Of a stretch of 64,000 bases of DNA, positions 1 through 11,502 are shown piece after piece; the stretch's first letter is position 1, and the number at the start of each line of letters is the position of its first letter. Source of the stretch: Voacanga thouarsii (lineage: Eukaryota; Streptophyta; Magnoliopsida; Gentianales; Apocynaceae); NCBI GenBank assembly GCA_026120185.1, contig JANUWF010001937.1, positions 2,914,001-2,978,000 on the forward strand, in the 5' to 3' direction. The notes under the pieces are model-generated. The model ran no database searches, had not been told where the DNA came from, and saw nothing but the letters and a program-made list of their open reading frames with translations. Made by a program: the position numbers and the translations under genes.

Positions 1-369
1 AAAGTGAAACTATATATAAATCAATGCTCCACGACTACACGAGCTTACACTGTAAGTTGCTCCTAGCCTGCACGAGTCTAAACTGCAAGTTACTCCTAGC
101 CTATGTGGTTAAACTGCTGAAGCGCTCTAGCAAGTCCAAGTTGGGAAATAAATATATACTCTTAGCCCACACAAGTTAAAACTTTAAACGGTTCCTTCTC
201 AAATCATATCCATCTATTTTGAATTAGGCTTGACTTGATTCTTAAGTTATTTTTAAGATACGTAGACAGCTTAGAAGAAAATTTCTAAATTCAATCACAT
301 CCTTTCCCATTTTTCTTATTTGTTGTAAGCAAGCTATGATTTACTGCATGTTGCGATATTAGCATTTAC
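1..369. other. Unassigned flank with two 33-bp direct repeats
   Basis: No gene is recognised here. Two adjacent near-identical 33-base units start at 38 and 71; both begin CACGAG and end in TCCTAGCCT plus one base. The rest is AT-rich. It lies downstream of the C-terminal end of the minus-strand PMD remnant and may be its 3' untranslated region or the surrounding transposon. Confidence 0.4.
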
Positions 370-1035
370 AACAAGTGGAAATTCAAATATGCAAAGAAAT
401 TTTCTAAGTCTTGTTGAAGTGCCACAAGTTCTCTCTCGTGTTCTTCAAATTGGCTTCATCATTTTCCTTTACTGTAGGGGTATTTTGAAGTGAAACAAGC
501 TCTTTTTTGAGGAAAGAACAAGTTGACTTCAGTACTAAAAGTTATCCATTCTTTCTCTCAAAAGTAGGTTAAATCTTTTTCTCATATTTCTTTGAGCATT
601 TAAGCTTCCTTTTAAGAGTAGTAGTGTTGGCCTTAGCTTTTGGTAAGTTAGCTTTGCTTTCCGCAACTTGATTTATGAGGTCACCCTTTGTGGCTTCAGC
701 ATCACCAAGCATTAGTTAGTAATAGAAAGTAATTGTGCATGAGACTTTTTTGAGGCTTTCTTTGAAGAAGTGGATATAGCATTGCCAAATTCATACTCTT
801 TAGCAAAGAAATGCCTCAAAAAATTATCCAATAACAACAAATCAACAATGAGGTCCTTATTTAGTTCTTTAAGGATATATGAAGCTTGATCCTCAAGTGA
901 AGATATCTGCTTGATAGGCATTTGTTAAATACTTTGATAAAATTACTTCCATACTTCCATAACAAACTTTTTTTTTGCAACTTGACATTAAGCACTCTCC
1001 TAGAAAGGTAGAGATGACTGAACAATATTGATAAG
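370..1035 (-). pseudogene. PMD pseudogene, C-terminal piece (coiled-coil-like)
   Basis: This is the last of three pieces of one minus-strand gene (others at 2593-3457 and 7722-9105). Minus-strand frames give charged, Leu/Lys-rich text, such as the run ending KKASKKSHAQLLSITN (stop at 712) and, in another frame below that, TKGDLINQVAESKANL. PMD proteins often carry such a coiled-coil tail after the mobile domain. The upper boundary at 1035 is the edge of a solo LTR, and the reading continues on its other side at 2593 once the 5-bp duplication is discounted. Frames change several times, so it is not translatable. Assignment rests on continuity with the better preserved pieces; the lower limit is approximate. 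Confidence 0.5.
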
Positions 1036-2592
1036 TGATGCGTTGATTTTGGGTATATAAAAATCATCAAATTTAAATTCATCCCTTAATCAAGTTTTAA
1101 TTAAAACATTAATCCCAAAATACACATGTGAGCAAGTATACTCATCACAAGCATAGTATAGGAAATTAACGAGTATCGATCCTCAAAGGAACAAGTACAC
1201 ACTAATAATTTTTCTTTCATTGTTTAACCGACACAAATAAGTGAGAAAATATTAAAAAAAATAAAGAAATATATACAACTCAATGATGTAAGAATATGCA
1301 ATTTAAACACTTATCCTAGAAAATATGACAATGACCTACTTAACAACTCTCTCAATTCATCATTATCTTGATATCATGAAGGAATAAAAAGTAAAGTTCA
1401 ATCATTTCCCAAGTCATAAATTCACTTATATAGATTTCACTTCTTTCCCAATCCATAGATTCACTACCATTTGATTAAATTAGCAGATTTCCCAATCAAA
1501 CCAATATAACCAAAAGATGCATTAAACATAATATCTTATAAATATGAAATTAGCCAACAACCCTATACTCTAGGTGAAATTAGCTAACCTTTAATTACCT
1601 AATTTATTTATTTTTTATCTTAACTTCGTTTTCCAAATCCATTAAGATTTAACAAATATGAAGAATTGATTAAATTAAACTCAATCTAACTTAGTTTCCT
1701 AAGTCCATTAGATATAAATTTAATTCCATCAACATTAATAAAATCAAGTAATCAAACACCAGGAATGATAAAAAAAAATAAAATAAATAACCAAGTAGTT
1801 AAATTGATGCATAAATCATGAATCCCAAAATGTTGTCAAATTGCAATGAAAATATTGAATACATCATTATTAAAGGAAAATAAGACAAAGAGAAAAGAAA
1901 GCACTCATATGCAAGCCTCTTTCTTCTTCCTTGAAGACTCCATTGAACAATCCTTCTTAATTTGGGTGAATTCCTCCTTCAATAAGAGAATCAGAATTTC
2001 TACCCTTTTAATTCACCTCTCTATGTTGTATATCAAACCCTTGTGCTATCTTGTGCTTTTATAGGCCTCTTAGATGCCAATTTCGTGACTGAGGAAGTCT
2101 GACCGAGTAAGAGTAGGAAAATACTAAAATCATTGGATAAACCTTAATTTTGTGTACAAAATTTCTACCTCTAGAGCATACATGGCGCTGGGTACCTTCG
2201 ACCCACCTGGCATCAGGTACACTCTATTCTTCCTCTGTTTTTGCTCTATTTTTGGTCTTCTCTCTTTAGCAGACAGAATGGACCCAGCTCCAGGTGCACT
2301 TGCCAAACTTGGCTCCAGGTATGTTCTAGGAAAACTCTTGAAGCTTGCTTAATTTCTATTATTGGAGCAGAATGGACCCGACGCTTGGTCCACTGGCTGG
2401 ACTTAGTGCCAGGTACATTCTGGTTTTATGCACTTTCTGCTCGATTTTAACTTCAATCCGTACATATTTGCTAAAAACACATTTTACAAGCAAAATATCA
2501 AATAGAAAAGTATATGCCTAGTTATTACAACAAATGTATCGTAAAACACCCTCAAATAATTAGGAAAAGAATGGTGATTTTAACCTCTATCA
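1036..2592 (-). mobile_element. Solo LTR of a gypsy (Tat/Athila-type) element, TSD ATAAG
   Basis: A 1557-bp solo LTR. It begins TGATGCG and ends CTATCA, the same ends as the LTR at 56998-58430, and shares long similarity with it, including the stretch after the terminus (TATAAAAATCATCAAATTTA). It is flanked by perfect 5-bp duplications ATAAG at 1031-1035 and 2593-2597. No internal region, primer-binding site or second LTR is present, so it is the product of LTR-LTR recombination. Orientation follows the 56998 copy, whose primer-binding site shows it is on the minus strand. It splits the PMD pseudogene. Confidence 0.9.
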
Positions 2593-3457
2593 ATAAGCTA
2601 CTACACTGGATTTTTGATCCTCATGCTGAGAGTAAGAGATGTCCTTACAACCATCTTGCTTGGAGAAGTGATCATTGATTAAGCCTTGAGAATGAGCTTC
2701 CTCATCAAGGGGTGTAATATTACATTCCTAATGAAGAAGCATGGCAATGAAGTTAAGTAAAAAAAAAAATTAAAAACAAGAGGTAAGGAAAGAAAAAGAA
2801 GAAAGCATTTTTACCTTATTTTTGAAAGTCTCTTGGTCGTTGAGCTCTTGGCTTAAAGCTGTGGTTGCTACCTTTTGCGTTTCAAACAACAATCTTTACC
2901 ACTAGAACTAGCATATTCAAATTGATACAATTCCTTTCATTTTGAAAAGGTCAAAAGTTTCTCTATAACTAAGTCATGATTTGAAGAAAAATGACCTTCA
3001 TGTCTTGAAGAATTGTCTAACCCCTTCAAAGTATTGGGAGTACTAATATCTTAATGACGTTTTCCCTTAGAGCAAGGAAAACTTTCCACCTTCTTAGATG
3101 CTATTTTTTGGGAGTTTAACATTGAGATGTGATCTTCAAGAAAAGTTCTATGAACTTGTTCCCACCATACTTTATATTATGGAGTATTGTTATTCTTTAT
3201 ACTATAAGGAGTGGTTGGAAATGTTATATTAGCCATCGTCTCACAAAGCATGCATCTTACCCAAAGACGTAAACCATCTACTAAGGTACCCTTATGGGTT
3301 GAAATTTACAAGTAACTTGGGATGGCTTGTAAGAATCTAAATTGACAACTAAATCAATGTAGGTTATAAGGCTTAATGATAAAGTGATAATCCTTTTGCA
3401 AAGTAAGAAGACTTAAATGAAGGTTCACAAAATAAAGTTGTTCCTCCAAAGGGGTTG
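2593..3457 (-). pseudogene. PMD pseudogene, middle piece (end of mobile domain)
   Basis: Minus-strand reading just inside 3457 gives text typical of the end of a plant mobile domain: a block like FIIKPYNLH followed by F-x-x-QF-x-F, then near 3150-3200 YKVWWEQVHRTFLEDHI, where PMD proteins have a conserved WW(x)VH motif. A plausible intron follows: donor G|GTAAAAATG near 2812 and acceptor CTTCATTAG near 2725, then an open stretch down to 2593. Stops and frameshifts are present. Both ends abut solo LTRs (3458-7716 and 1036-2592), and the reading picks up across each. The PMD family (Pfam PF10536) includes Arabidopsis MAIN/MAIL genes and many transposon-borne copies; this copy is dead. Confidence 0.75.
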
Positions 3458-5055
3458 TGCATCAGCCCACTACCTAGGCCCAATAGGGCCGGGGATGTCG
3501 CCCTATTCAAAGGATAATGGATCTTTATAACTAGGTCACACAAATGAAAATAAAAATAACACTTTAAAATTAAACTTATTACAATCCAAAAATTCAGGAA
3601 CAAATCCAAAATAAATTGATTACTATCATCTCTCAAAACAACATATAAAATAAATAACATAAAGTCTTCAAAGTAGGCAACAAATCTAGCTACTCATCTC
3701 TACAACAGGATCGACTTGAAAAAATGGCATAACAGGTGATGAGATAAAAATCTCCGTAAGCCCGTATGTGCTTTGAGTGTTTCAGGTAAAAGGTTCATGT
3801 ATGCAAGCTGTAAAAATTGTATAAGAGAAAGTGCTAGCAAGTAATAAATAAGGTTAAAAATAAAGAGTGGCATTTTTCTTTTCAAACCATACATATGTAC
3901 AATAAATACAACCACTCAAATGGGTAGCCATGGGTTACCACACGTTAGGCCCCATGACCATATAACGGTCAGAATGCCACACTTTGTGCAGACTGAGAAA
4001 AGGTAGGTGATCGGCCTACTGGGTGAGATACTCCTCATTCTCTACACCCAAACTTACCAGTTGTCCACTCCAGAAACACACAGTCCACATGACTGAAACT
4101 TGCTAGCTCGGACCGGTATGACCTACTAGATTGGCATCCTATTCAGGAAGAACTCACCTCTCAGAGGTGGCCATCTACTGGGAGACTTACCCTAACCCTT
4201 CAAAGACTAGTCTTAGTAGTCTACCCTTATTGAGTACTCAACGATGATTGTCCCACTTGGGAAAAACTGATAATACATTGCTTTATTTGAAAATAGCAAT
4301 TAAGGGTTTTTAAAATTCTTGTTAAAGTTAGTTTTTAGAAAGAGTTTTGTGTTTGTGCAAAATTGCTTGTTTGATTTTCAAATGATTTGTTTGACTGAAA
4401 TAAGAAAAGAAACAGTCCTTAATTGCCTTTACAAAATGAGTGTCCATGCACATCGGGTTTGGCTTGCCATAGAAATCTTTTGTCTTCAAATAAGTTTATG
4501 CAGAGGCTTACCTGATCCTTTACTTGAGCAAATTCAAAAATCTTCCAAAGCTGACCTAACCCCGCTTGGGATAAACACAAGTCATTAGGTTATACTCAAG
4601 CTATATTTGCTTACATAAATAATCCTAGTTTAACTTATTACGATCATGACCCTAATGTCCTAAGCTTTAAGGCTAGATGATAAAGGATTTTATAAAATAA
4701 GACTAGCTTGATAAGATAAAATAACTAGGGGTTGTAAAATAATTACTAATAAGTTATATGTTCAAATAATAAATCTTGAGCGTTGTTATTAATAAATAAA
4801 CTAGGGTTTAATTGTTGAAGAATCCTAAGTTCTAGATGATATTAATAAATGGTCATTCTTAAATAGTATTTTTAAAATAAATATTAAATTATTACTAATC
4901 TCTTAATTGATACATAGTAAATAATTAATAATAAATTAAATTAATAATAAATAAATTTTATCAAGTTTTGATTAATAGATAACAAATAAACATAAATACT
5001 ATTATGAATATATAGTCTACATGGTCATTAATATTTTACTTATTTGTATAAAAGG

Positions 5056-5060
<5 letters not shown>

Positions 5061-5094
<34 letters not shown>
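5061..5094. repeat. (TA)n microsatellite in solo LTR
   Basis: A simple TA dinucleotide tract of about 17 units inside the 4.26-kb solo LTR. The related LTR at 30177 has no equivalent pure tract. Confidence 0.95.
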
Positions 5095-5098
<4 letters not shown>

Positions 5099-5792
5099 TA
5101 ATAAAAGATATCATTTATTTGACTAGTAAAATATCACTATTTCATTGAATATTCCAATTTCAAAACTTCCTAAGAATTTTGAAATCTTTGGAGGAAAACA
5201 TGGTAATAATAATTTTAATTAGGGTAATAAAATTTGCTAATCAAAATAGCCTAGGATTAACAAGGTCATGATCATAATTTTCCTATTGCTAACAAGATTC
5301 ATGAGCATATACTCCAATATCAATCAACAAACTATTCTATTCATGAACAAATGCTTAAATCCATACCTACTATCACATGATCAAATCCCTACTAAGCATA
5401 ATCATACTCACGGTTTCAATGAAAATAAGAACATAATATCCTATTCACCAAAGGTGACATAACATTCTAGCATACTTAAACATTCATAATTTCTTAAGAC
5501 ATGATGAACATGCATCGATCCACAAGGAAATTCATAAAGCTTAATCATGACCAATCATTCTCATGCTCCAATCTCAACTCCTTCATACATATGCATATAC
5601 TCAATTCCCCATTCATATTCTATCCTTCCTACAACAACCAAGAGACATGAATCCAGAATTCAAAAGAAAGGTTAAAGAGAAATACTTGGTTGATGACTAT
5701 CTCGATGAAGATTTAAGAAGATTCACGCGCTTGAGAGTCTTGAATTGTCCAAGAGAGGAGAAAGAAAACGGTCATGGTTGTAGCAACCATTT

Positions 5793-5796
<4 letters not shown>

Positions 5797-5833
<37 letters not shown>
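5797..5833. repeat. (GA)n microsatellite in solo LTR
   Basis: A GA dinucleotide tract. The related solo LTR has a longer (GA)n(GT)n tract at the matching place (32569-32635), so the repeat is an old property of this LTR family. Confidence 0.95.
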
Positions 5834-5838
<5 letters not shown>

Positions 5839-7401
5839 GTATGATATGTTAAAGATTAAAGGGAAGAAGATGAACAAAAGTTGTTCTTGGTTACCTTGAT
5901 GATATTCTTGAGACTTCAAGGAAAATTCTGGTTTTGATCCAATTGTCAAATTTTGTTTTCGAGATTTGATGTTATAAAATCTAGAAATGGACTCTAGGGA
6001 GTATGTAGGCGTGTTCTGGAGTTTTGGGGAGGGATTGGAGGTGTTTAGAGTAGTCTTTGGCTTGAAGAAAGGTAGTGTGTGTTTTTGGTGTTCTTAGTGA
6101 AAATGGAGAGGATTAGAGAGAAATTGCTGGACAAATTTCTGAAGGGGGTGGCCAAATGATTGAGGGAGTTTTGGGATTTTGATTTTCAGATTGGAGAGGA
6201 GAGAAAAATCTAGTTGTTTGAAATTCAAATTGAGAAATTTAAGGAGTGTTTTAAGGTAAAAGATATGGTAATGGTGTTGGATTGATGGAGGTTTCTTGGA
6301 GATGCAAATGGCCGACTGGTTTGCTGTGTTTTGCTGAATTGAAAGAGGGTTGAGAGAGCTATAAGGCTGGCTGAATTTCTAAGTTCAATGGTGGGAGGAT
6401 TTCTGGTTATGAAACTTAATCCAAGGATGTTTTCATGGAGTAAATGCTAGAAATTTTGGAATTCAAATAGAAGTTTGATTGGAGTGATTGTAGGAGAAAT
6501 TTGAGGAATGGCTATGGAGTCTAGTTGTGCAAGGTCAATGGAGGGGGTAATGGAGTTCAGTTCATGGATGAACAAAGGTTAACTTACAAAGGTTTTGAGG
6601 AGGTTTTCGGCCAAGGCTTGAAAGGAACAAGGCTGGAATTTTTTTTTGGTTATGTTTCAAATTGGTTGCTGGAATTTGCTGTGCAGTTTTCTGTAATGTT
6701 CTAGCCGATTTGCAGAGGGTTTTGAGAGGTGTTTGAGGGTCCTTTAAGGCTGATTTCCAGCCTTCTATATGGAGGAAAAGCATAGGTAATTCACTGGTTT
6801 GAAGGCAGAAGAAACAGCTTTGATCTCGGCCTGCTATACTGCGAAACTGCCCAGAATTTTTTCTTGTTTGTGTAGTTTTGTGCAAAGAATTTCAGTCTTC
6901 AAGCTGAATAAATTGGCCATTTTTCTAGTAGCAATTGAGTAAGAAAGATGGCTGAGATTTTTGAAGGTTAGGCTGCTCAAGAATCTGGAAAAATTTCAGA
7001 TTTCTTTCATGGAGAAGATGAACACTATGGAGTAGAGTTTGAAGGCTCAACCATGGAGATTAATTTTTCTTGGGAACCTTCCTTAACTCCTTCCCTATTT
7101 TTAGTCAAATCTCCAACCTCTAAGAGCCATTTTCGAAATTCAAAGACCAATAATCCTTGCTGAATTTTTTGGAATTAAAACATGGATTTGGATAAATTTT
7201 GAACAAGCTTAATTGGTGAAGAGGTTAGGATAAGCTAGAGGTAATAGAAGGACAAGAATTCTTCTAGAATTCTTTTAGGACATAAGGATAGGATTAGGAC
7301 ATTCCCTTCATGTCTCCCCTAGGACAACACTCCTATTTTTTTTCTATGGAATGCAAGAGACGAAAATCCCACCTTAAATTAAAATAATCATGACAAAAAC
7401 T

Positions 7402-7472
7402 TAAATGATGGGATTTGAACTCAAGACCTTAGAGATTAATTCTAAGGCTCTAACCACCAAACCACAACAACT
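7402..7472 (-). other. tRNA-like segment with Pol III A and B boxes in LTR
   Basis: On the minus strand, a tRNA-like A-box region (TGGTTTGGTGGTTAGAGC) is followed about 25 bases later by a B box (GAGTTCAAATCCC). Spacing and order are those of a tRNA promoter or a tRNA-derived SINE head, but no full cloverleaf is evident. It lies about 250-315 bp inside the start of the LTR in its own sense. The same segment occurs at the matching place in the LTR at 30177-34583, and a weaker one in the LTR at 23992. Confidence 0.6.
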
Positions 7473-7721
7473 CTTGTTCTTATTTTCTCACCCAAATATT
7501 CTTCTTATTTAATCCTCAAGCTATCTTCCTATTTTGACCTCAAGAAAAATTACCGTCTTACCCTTCATACTTAATAAGTATAACCAAGCCTTCTAGACTA
7601 TAAATCATAATTCGAAAGCACATAAAATCATTCAAGAATATTTATATTCATGCAAAGTAACATGATATGCATATCGACCCCATTACTCTAGGATTGGCTT
7701 TAGGTGGGGTTTGACAGGTTG

Positions 7722-9105
7722 TCTCATTATTAATAAAGTCATGCTTCTTGTTCTTGGTAAGGATATTTATAGTCCAAGTAATGGTTTCATCTCTATAAAT
7801 ATGTTTACAAGCTTCACCTTCACCAAAGTACTTTCCGCTATTTTCACCGAAATAACTCGCCATTACAGGGTTGTTTAAGCCTTGAGAGACTTCATAGTGA
7901 GTCTTGAAGTAGTGCACAAGTCATCTATATATATAATGAGTTTGGAAGAGAGAGTTCTTCTTATTTGGATGATGGGAGTTAGAAATATGATTCAACCTTC
8001 TATAAATGCATGTCAAGATGAGAATGGCCAAACTAACTCATTCTCCATATGCCATCAAACTTGCCATTTTGAAGGCAGTTGGATGGATGATGTCTACTTT
8101 TTAATTAGACAAGACAAAGATGCAGAGTCAACATGATAAGAAAGCTACAAGGAATGTTTGGTCTTTGTTATGGCTTCTAATGCTCAACTTTGAAAACAAA
8201 GCCTCCTCTTTAGATATCTATGTAGTATGTGGTGGGATGATTTCGCATGGGTTGTCAATGAATTTGGGGCGTGATCTCCTTTCTTCCCTTGAAAAAGATA
8301 CTGTATACTTTATTGCTATTTTGAACCTGAAGTTGAGCCACTTGTTGATAGAAACACCAAAGTTATTGTTATCCTTTTTGATCAAGTAGTACATATGGAA
8401 GAGAGATTCACAACTCATTGGAAGGAATCACTTGCCATCATGGTCCATACCAGTGAGTTCTGCAGCATGAGGAACGAGTTTATCATAGTGAGTCTCAAGT
8501 ATTGGTAAGCCTCTAAGTTTGTGCCAGTCCCAATGTGAAATGGACACATTGCCAGCTGATATTAAGAGTGTGTTGGTGAGAGGATACCAAGCTTTGTAAA
8601 AGGCTTTGAGAACATTGGGGTTGCAATCATACGTAAAATGTGATGCATAAACAGTCTCATAAATCTTTGCAGATCTCAAGTATCCTTCGCAACGACTTAA
8701 AACGTCTTGTACCCATTCCCAATATCTCTCCTTAAAGTGAAACGTACCCAAGAAGTTGAGTGGTGAAATTCATTAAGTCTCCTTTTGAATTATTCGGCGT
8801 CTAAGTGAAGGTAACACATTAGGTTGAGCTTGAGACTGATGATTTGAGGAAAGAAGAATCCATGCCTTTGGAGAGCGAGTGCATTTGAAGTTAACTTTAG
8901 TTGACCATTCTATCATAAGTTGCCGGAGTGTCACCTTTGGTAGAGGCCCCACGTATTTGCCAGGCTTTGCCTCATAAATCGTCAAAGTCATTCCTACTTC
9001 CGTTGAGTTATTTTCACGGTCTTGAATGGCTAGTATTTTCACAGTCACAAATTTAAGAAGTACACCATGATTGGACCTATAAAAAAGAAGAAAAAAATGT
9101 CCCAA
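7722..9105 (-). pseudogene. PMD (plant mobile domain) pseudogene, N-terminal piece
   Basis: The best preserved piece of a minus-strand PMD gene, starting at an ATG at 9105. Residues 1-110 contain GKYVGPLPKVTL and SPKAWI, a block seen at the N terminus of transposon-borne PMD proteins. After two in-frame stops near 8770 the same frame resumes with YWEWVQDVLSRCEGYLR, NPNVLKAFYKAWYP and SISHWDWHKLRGLPI, which is the start of the plant mobile domain itself. Further pieces (SRPKFIDNP near 8250; HYFKTHYE and GEGEACKHIY near 7830-7910) follow domain order in shifted frames. The end at 7722 is the duplicated target of the 4.26-kb solo LTR, and the gene continues at 3457. It could have been a gene carried by a transposon; the function of such copies is unknown. 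Confidence 0.8.
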
Positions 9106-9736
9106 AAAAAGTTAGTTTCGCCCCCAAAAAAAAAAAAACGTGGGGTTAAAAAAAAGGTAAAGCCGCACTTCAAAAAAAAAGAAAAAAAGTGCACCTTGAA
9201 GTTTTCACATGGGCATAACATGATGAAAAGCAAGAAGACTAGAGGAGAATTGGCATAATATGCATGTTTGAAAAAAAAAAAAAAAGAATGAAGGATGTGC
9301 ATAGCTTCAGTGATGGTTGGTGATGATGACCAGCGATGACCATGATTTGCATGCTTCAGTGGTGTAAAAAGGATGTGCGTAGCTTGGGAAAAAAAAAAGT
9401 GCCGCAAGGTTATTTGAAGAATGTTTTCTGAGATCACTGCTTGTGAGAAAAATCGACCACAGTGGGAAAAGCGCTTGCATGGATGCTTTATAAACAAGGC
9501 TTGCCTGGCTGGTGTTTGTCATGGTCAAAACTCACGAGGAAAAAAGGGTTGAATATTCGTGCTTGACTATGCGAAAAAAAACAAAAGAAAACAAAGCTAA
9601 CGAAAAACAAGGAAAAAAAGAAATTTCGTACCAAAAGTTCCCGAAGCTGACAGTGCCACTTTTCAAGTACAAACCTTGTCAATTTATGTGAAAAAAATTG
9701 GTCAAGATGCATGCCTTTTATAGGCACCATGGGATG
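9106..9736 (-). other. A-rich 5' flank of the PMD remnant
   Basis: Upstream of the PMD start. It contains poly-A/poly-AG runs (9075-9200, 9270-9285, 9390-9400) and a degenerate repeated phrase GGATGTGC(A/G)TAGCTT at about 9293 and 9372. Open frames here, including a lysine-rich one on the plus strand, are artefacts of A-runs. Probably untranslated leader or promoter of the PMD gene. Confidence 0.4.
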
Positions 9737-11040
9737 TGTTTGTTTTTCTTTTTTTTTTTTTTAATCCTATATGACTTTTAATTCTTAGTTAGAAGATTTT
9801 AATTAGATTTGAATTTAAATTTCTGAAATTTGATTGGTGAATTCAAGAAAATATATTTCCTCTTCAAATTTTGATTTCAAGTCTTTTGTCAAGTCCAATT
9901 CTTTATAGAAGTAGGAAAAAGAATTTTACTTCATCAATAATTTGAAAAAGACTCTTTTATTAATTTTTAATTAAATTGAGAAATTAATATTATTTTTAAT
10001 ATTTCAAGTCTTATTTTCAAATTCTTTTGACAAAGTATTTTTCCTCAAGCCTTGACGTGGAGACATTTGTAGACGAGAAAATTTGAAGGAAACATATTTT
10101 ATTTGACCAAGACTAAAATAAAAAAATTAAATATTTTCGTCTTTGTTAATTAGAATAAAATCCATGAATAAATATAATTATTGTTGGATTAATACAATTG
10201 GATCATCATTAAAAGTCATAAATCCTAAAATTGGGCTACTAAAATTGGACTATTGTTAAGAGTTCATTTTACATTAAGTCTAACATATTATGGATTAAAT
10301 GGAATTAGGTTAGACGCTTAAAATTGAACTTTTTGAGAATATTCTAACCCAAATATGATGTGAACTAAATGAAATTAGGTTAAATATAATTCAGCCCAAG
10401 ACATCTCAAGGCCAAGCCCATTAGGATTTATTATAAGACTTTTTAAAAATCTCACATCGGCAATTTATATTAAAGTCAAGGGATTTTTAGTGTATAAATA
10501 TGGTATTCCCTCAAAGGTTTAAGAAACATTTGGATGTTCAACAAACAAGAGGCATTCTTAAATTTCAACAATATTCAAGTTTCAACAAATTCAAAGTTCA
10601 AACTTCAACAAATTCAAAGTTTAAGCTCAAACTTCAACAAGCTCAAGTTTTAGCAAAAGAAAACTTCAACATCATTCAAGTTTCAACAAATTCAATGTTC
10701 AGAATTTTCATCAATTTTCAAGGGGTTCATCGTGTTCTGCATCAAACAAGACTCGAAGAATTGACAATTAAATGTTTGTCATCAAATTCCATTCGATTCG
10801 AGATCAAGTTCTTCAACACTCGAATCAACATATTTCAAAAAAAGAAAAATCGGAGGACTTATCCAGTAATTTGAAACTTCTTCAAGGATTTGTAATCACT
10901 TTTCATATTTACTAAGTATTTTGTATTTTTTGATATTTTTCTTATCTTCATTTGTAAACTTGAAATTTTGTCAAGCCACAGACATCTATGTACATTGGGA
11001 TAAATTTAAATGGTAATTAATTTATCTATTATCTATTTTA
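9737..11040. other. AT-rich unassigned DNA, possibly LTR or leader
   Basis: No protein family is recognised. At 10550-10690 short phrases such as TTCAACAAATTCAAAG repeat, giving an open frame with no resemblance to a known protein. A promoter-like motif (10450-10500) and T-rich, polyA-signal-like sequence around 10900-10960 suggest a short plus-strand transcription unit such as an LTR. LTR ends were not found. Confidence 0.35.
10450..10500 (+). promoter_or_regulatory. Candidate promoter: CTCACATCGG box plus TATA box
   Basis: A CTCACATCGG motif at about 10450 precedes TGTATAAATATGG (about 10490) by roughly 40 bases. The combination is common in plant promoters and LTRs. Transcription would run to the right, away from the PMD gene. 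No gene downstream is recognised. Confidence 0.35.
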
Positions 11041-11102
11041 AGTAGATATATGTATATATGTGCATATTTATATATACTTATATATACACACATATATGTT
11101 AG

Positions 11103-11300
11103 TGAATAATTTGAAAAAAAGTTTTGGAGGTCATATTATACATATTTAAAAATTTAATGACCAATATGAAAAAAAATTGTGGTCATACCATAAATATTCA
11201 AAACTTTAGGGACTTATTCAAAATTTTTGGATGTTATTTTATAAATATTAAAAAAAATTCAAGGATTAGTTTAAAAATATTAACAAATTTAGAGACCATA
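11103..11300 (+). repeat. About four copies of a ~51-bp AT-rich tandem repeat
   Basis: Each unit carries a phrase like GGTCAT(A/T)TTATAAATATTTAAAA followed by ATTTA(A/G)(T/G)GACCAAT. The same family in the same orientation occurs at 22745-23085, on the far side of the hAT element and the 152-bp satellite. Confidence 0.65.
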
Positions 11301-11378
11301 TATATATATATATATATATAATTCGTATATACATATATATAAATATTCATATGTATTTACATATATATACTCATATTC

Positions 11379-11409
<31 letters not shown>

Positions 11410-11468
11410 TATCCATAAAAATATATATACATACATATATAGATATTTATTTATGTTTGTGCGTATGC

Positions 11469-11502
<34 letters not shown>

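Larger units (their letters stand above)
3458..7716 (-). mobile_element. 4.26-kb solo LTR of a gypsy element, TSD GGTTG
   Basis: A 4259-bp solo LTR with perfect 5-bp duplications GGTTG at 3453-3457 and 7717-7721. Window-left end TGCATCAGCCCACTACCTAG aligns base for base with the end of the related copy at 30177 (TGTAACACCCCCCTACTTAG); the right end is TTTGACA. Orientation is inferred as minus, because its conserved block around 3900-4245 matches the plus-strand LTRs at 23992 and 27117 only after reverse complementing. It contains a (TA)n tract, a (GA)n tract and a tRNA-like A/B-box segment. The short open frames inside are not genes. It splits the PMD pseudogene. Confidence 0.9.

Noticed and set aside
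2152..2450. Two overlapping plus-strand frames
   Set aside because: Inside a solo LTR in a patch that corresponds to the GC-rich patch of the sister LTR; no domain.
5563..5844. 93-codon plus-strand frame ending in Arg-Glu repeats
   Set aside because: Ends in the (GA)n tract of the solo LTR; a related but differently broken frame occurs at 32237-32464 in the sister LTR, and no domain is visible.
7402..7472. Functional tRNA gene
   Set aside because: A and B boxes are present but the arms do not form a convincing cloverleaf and it recurs as part of an LTR.
9067..9258. Lysine-rich plus-strand frame
   Set aside because: Artefact of A-runs in the flank of the PMD gene; the minus-strand PMD reading overlaps its start.
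10500..10874. 124-codon plus-strand frame after a TATA box
   Set aside because: Composed of repeated Phe-Asn-Lys phrases from TTCAACAAATTC repeats; resembles no known family and lies in probable leader sequence.
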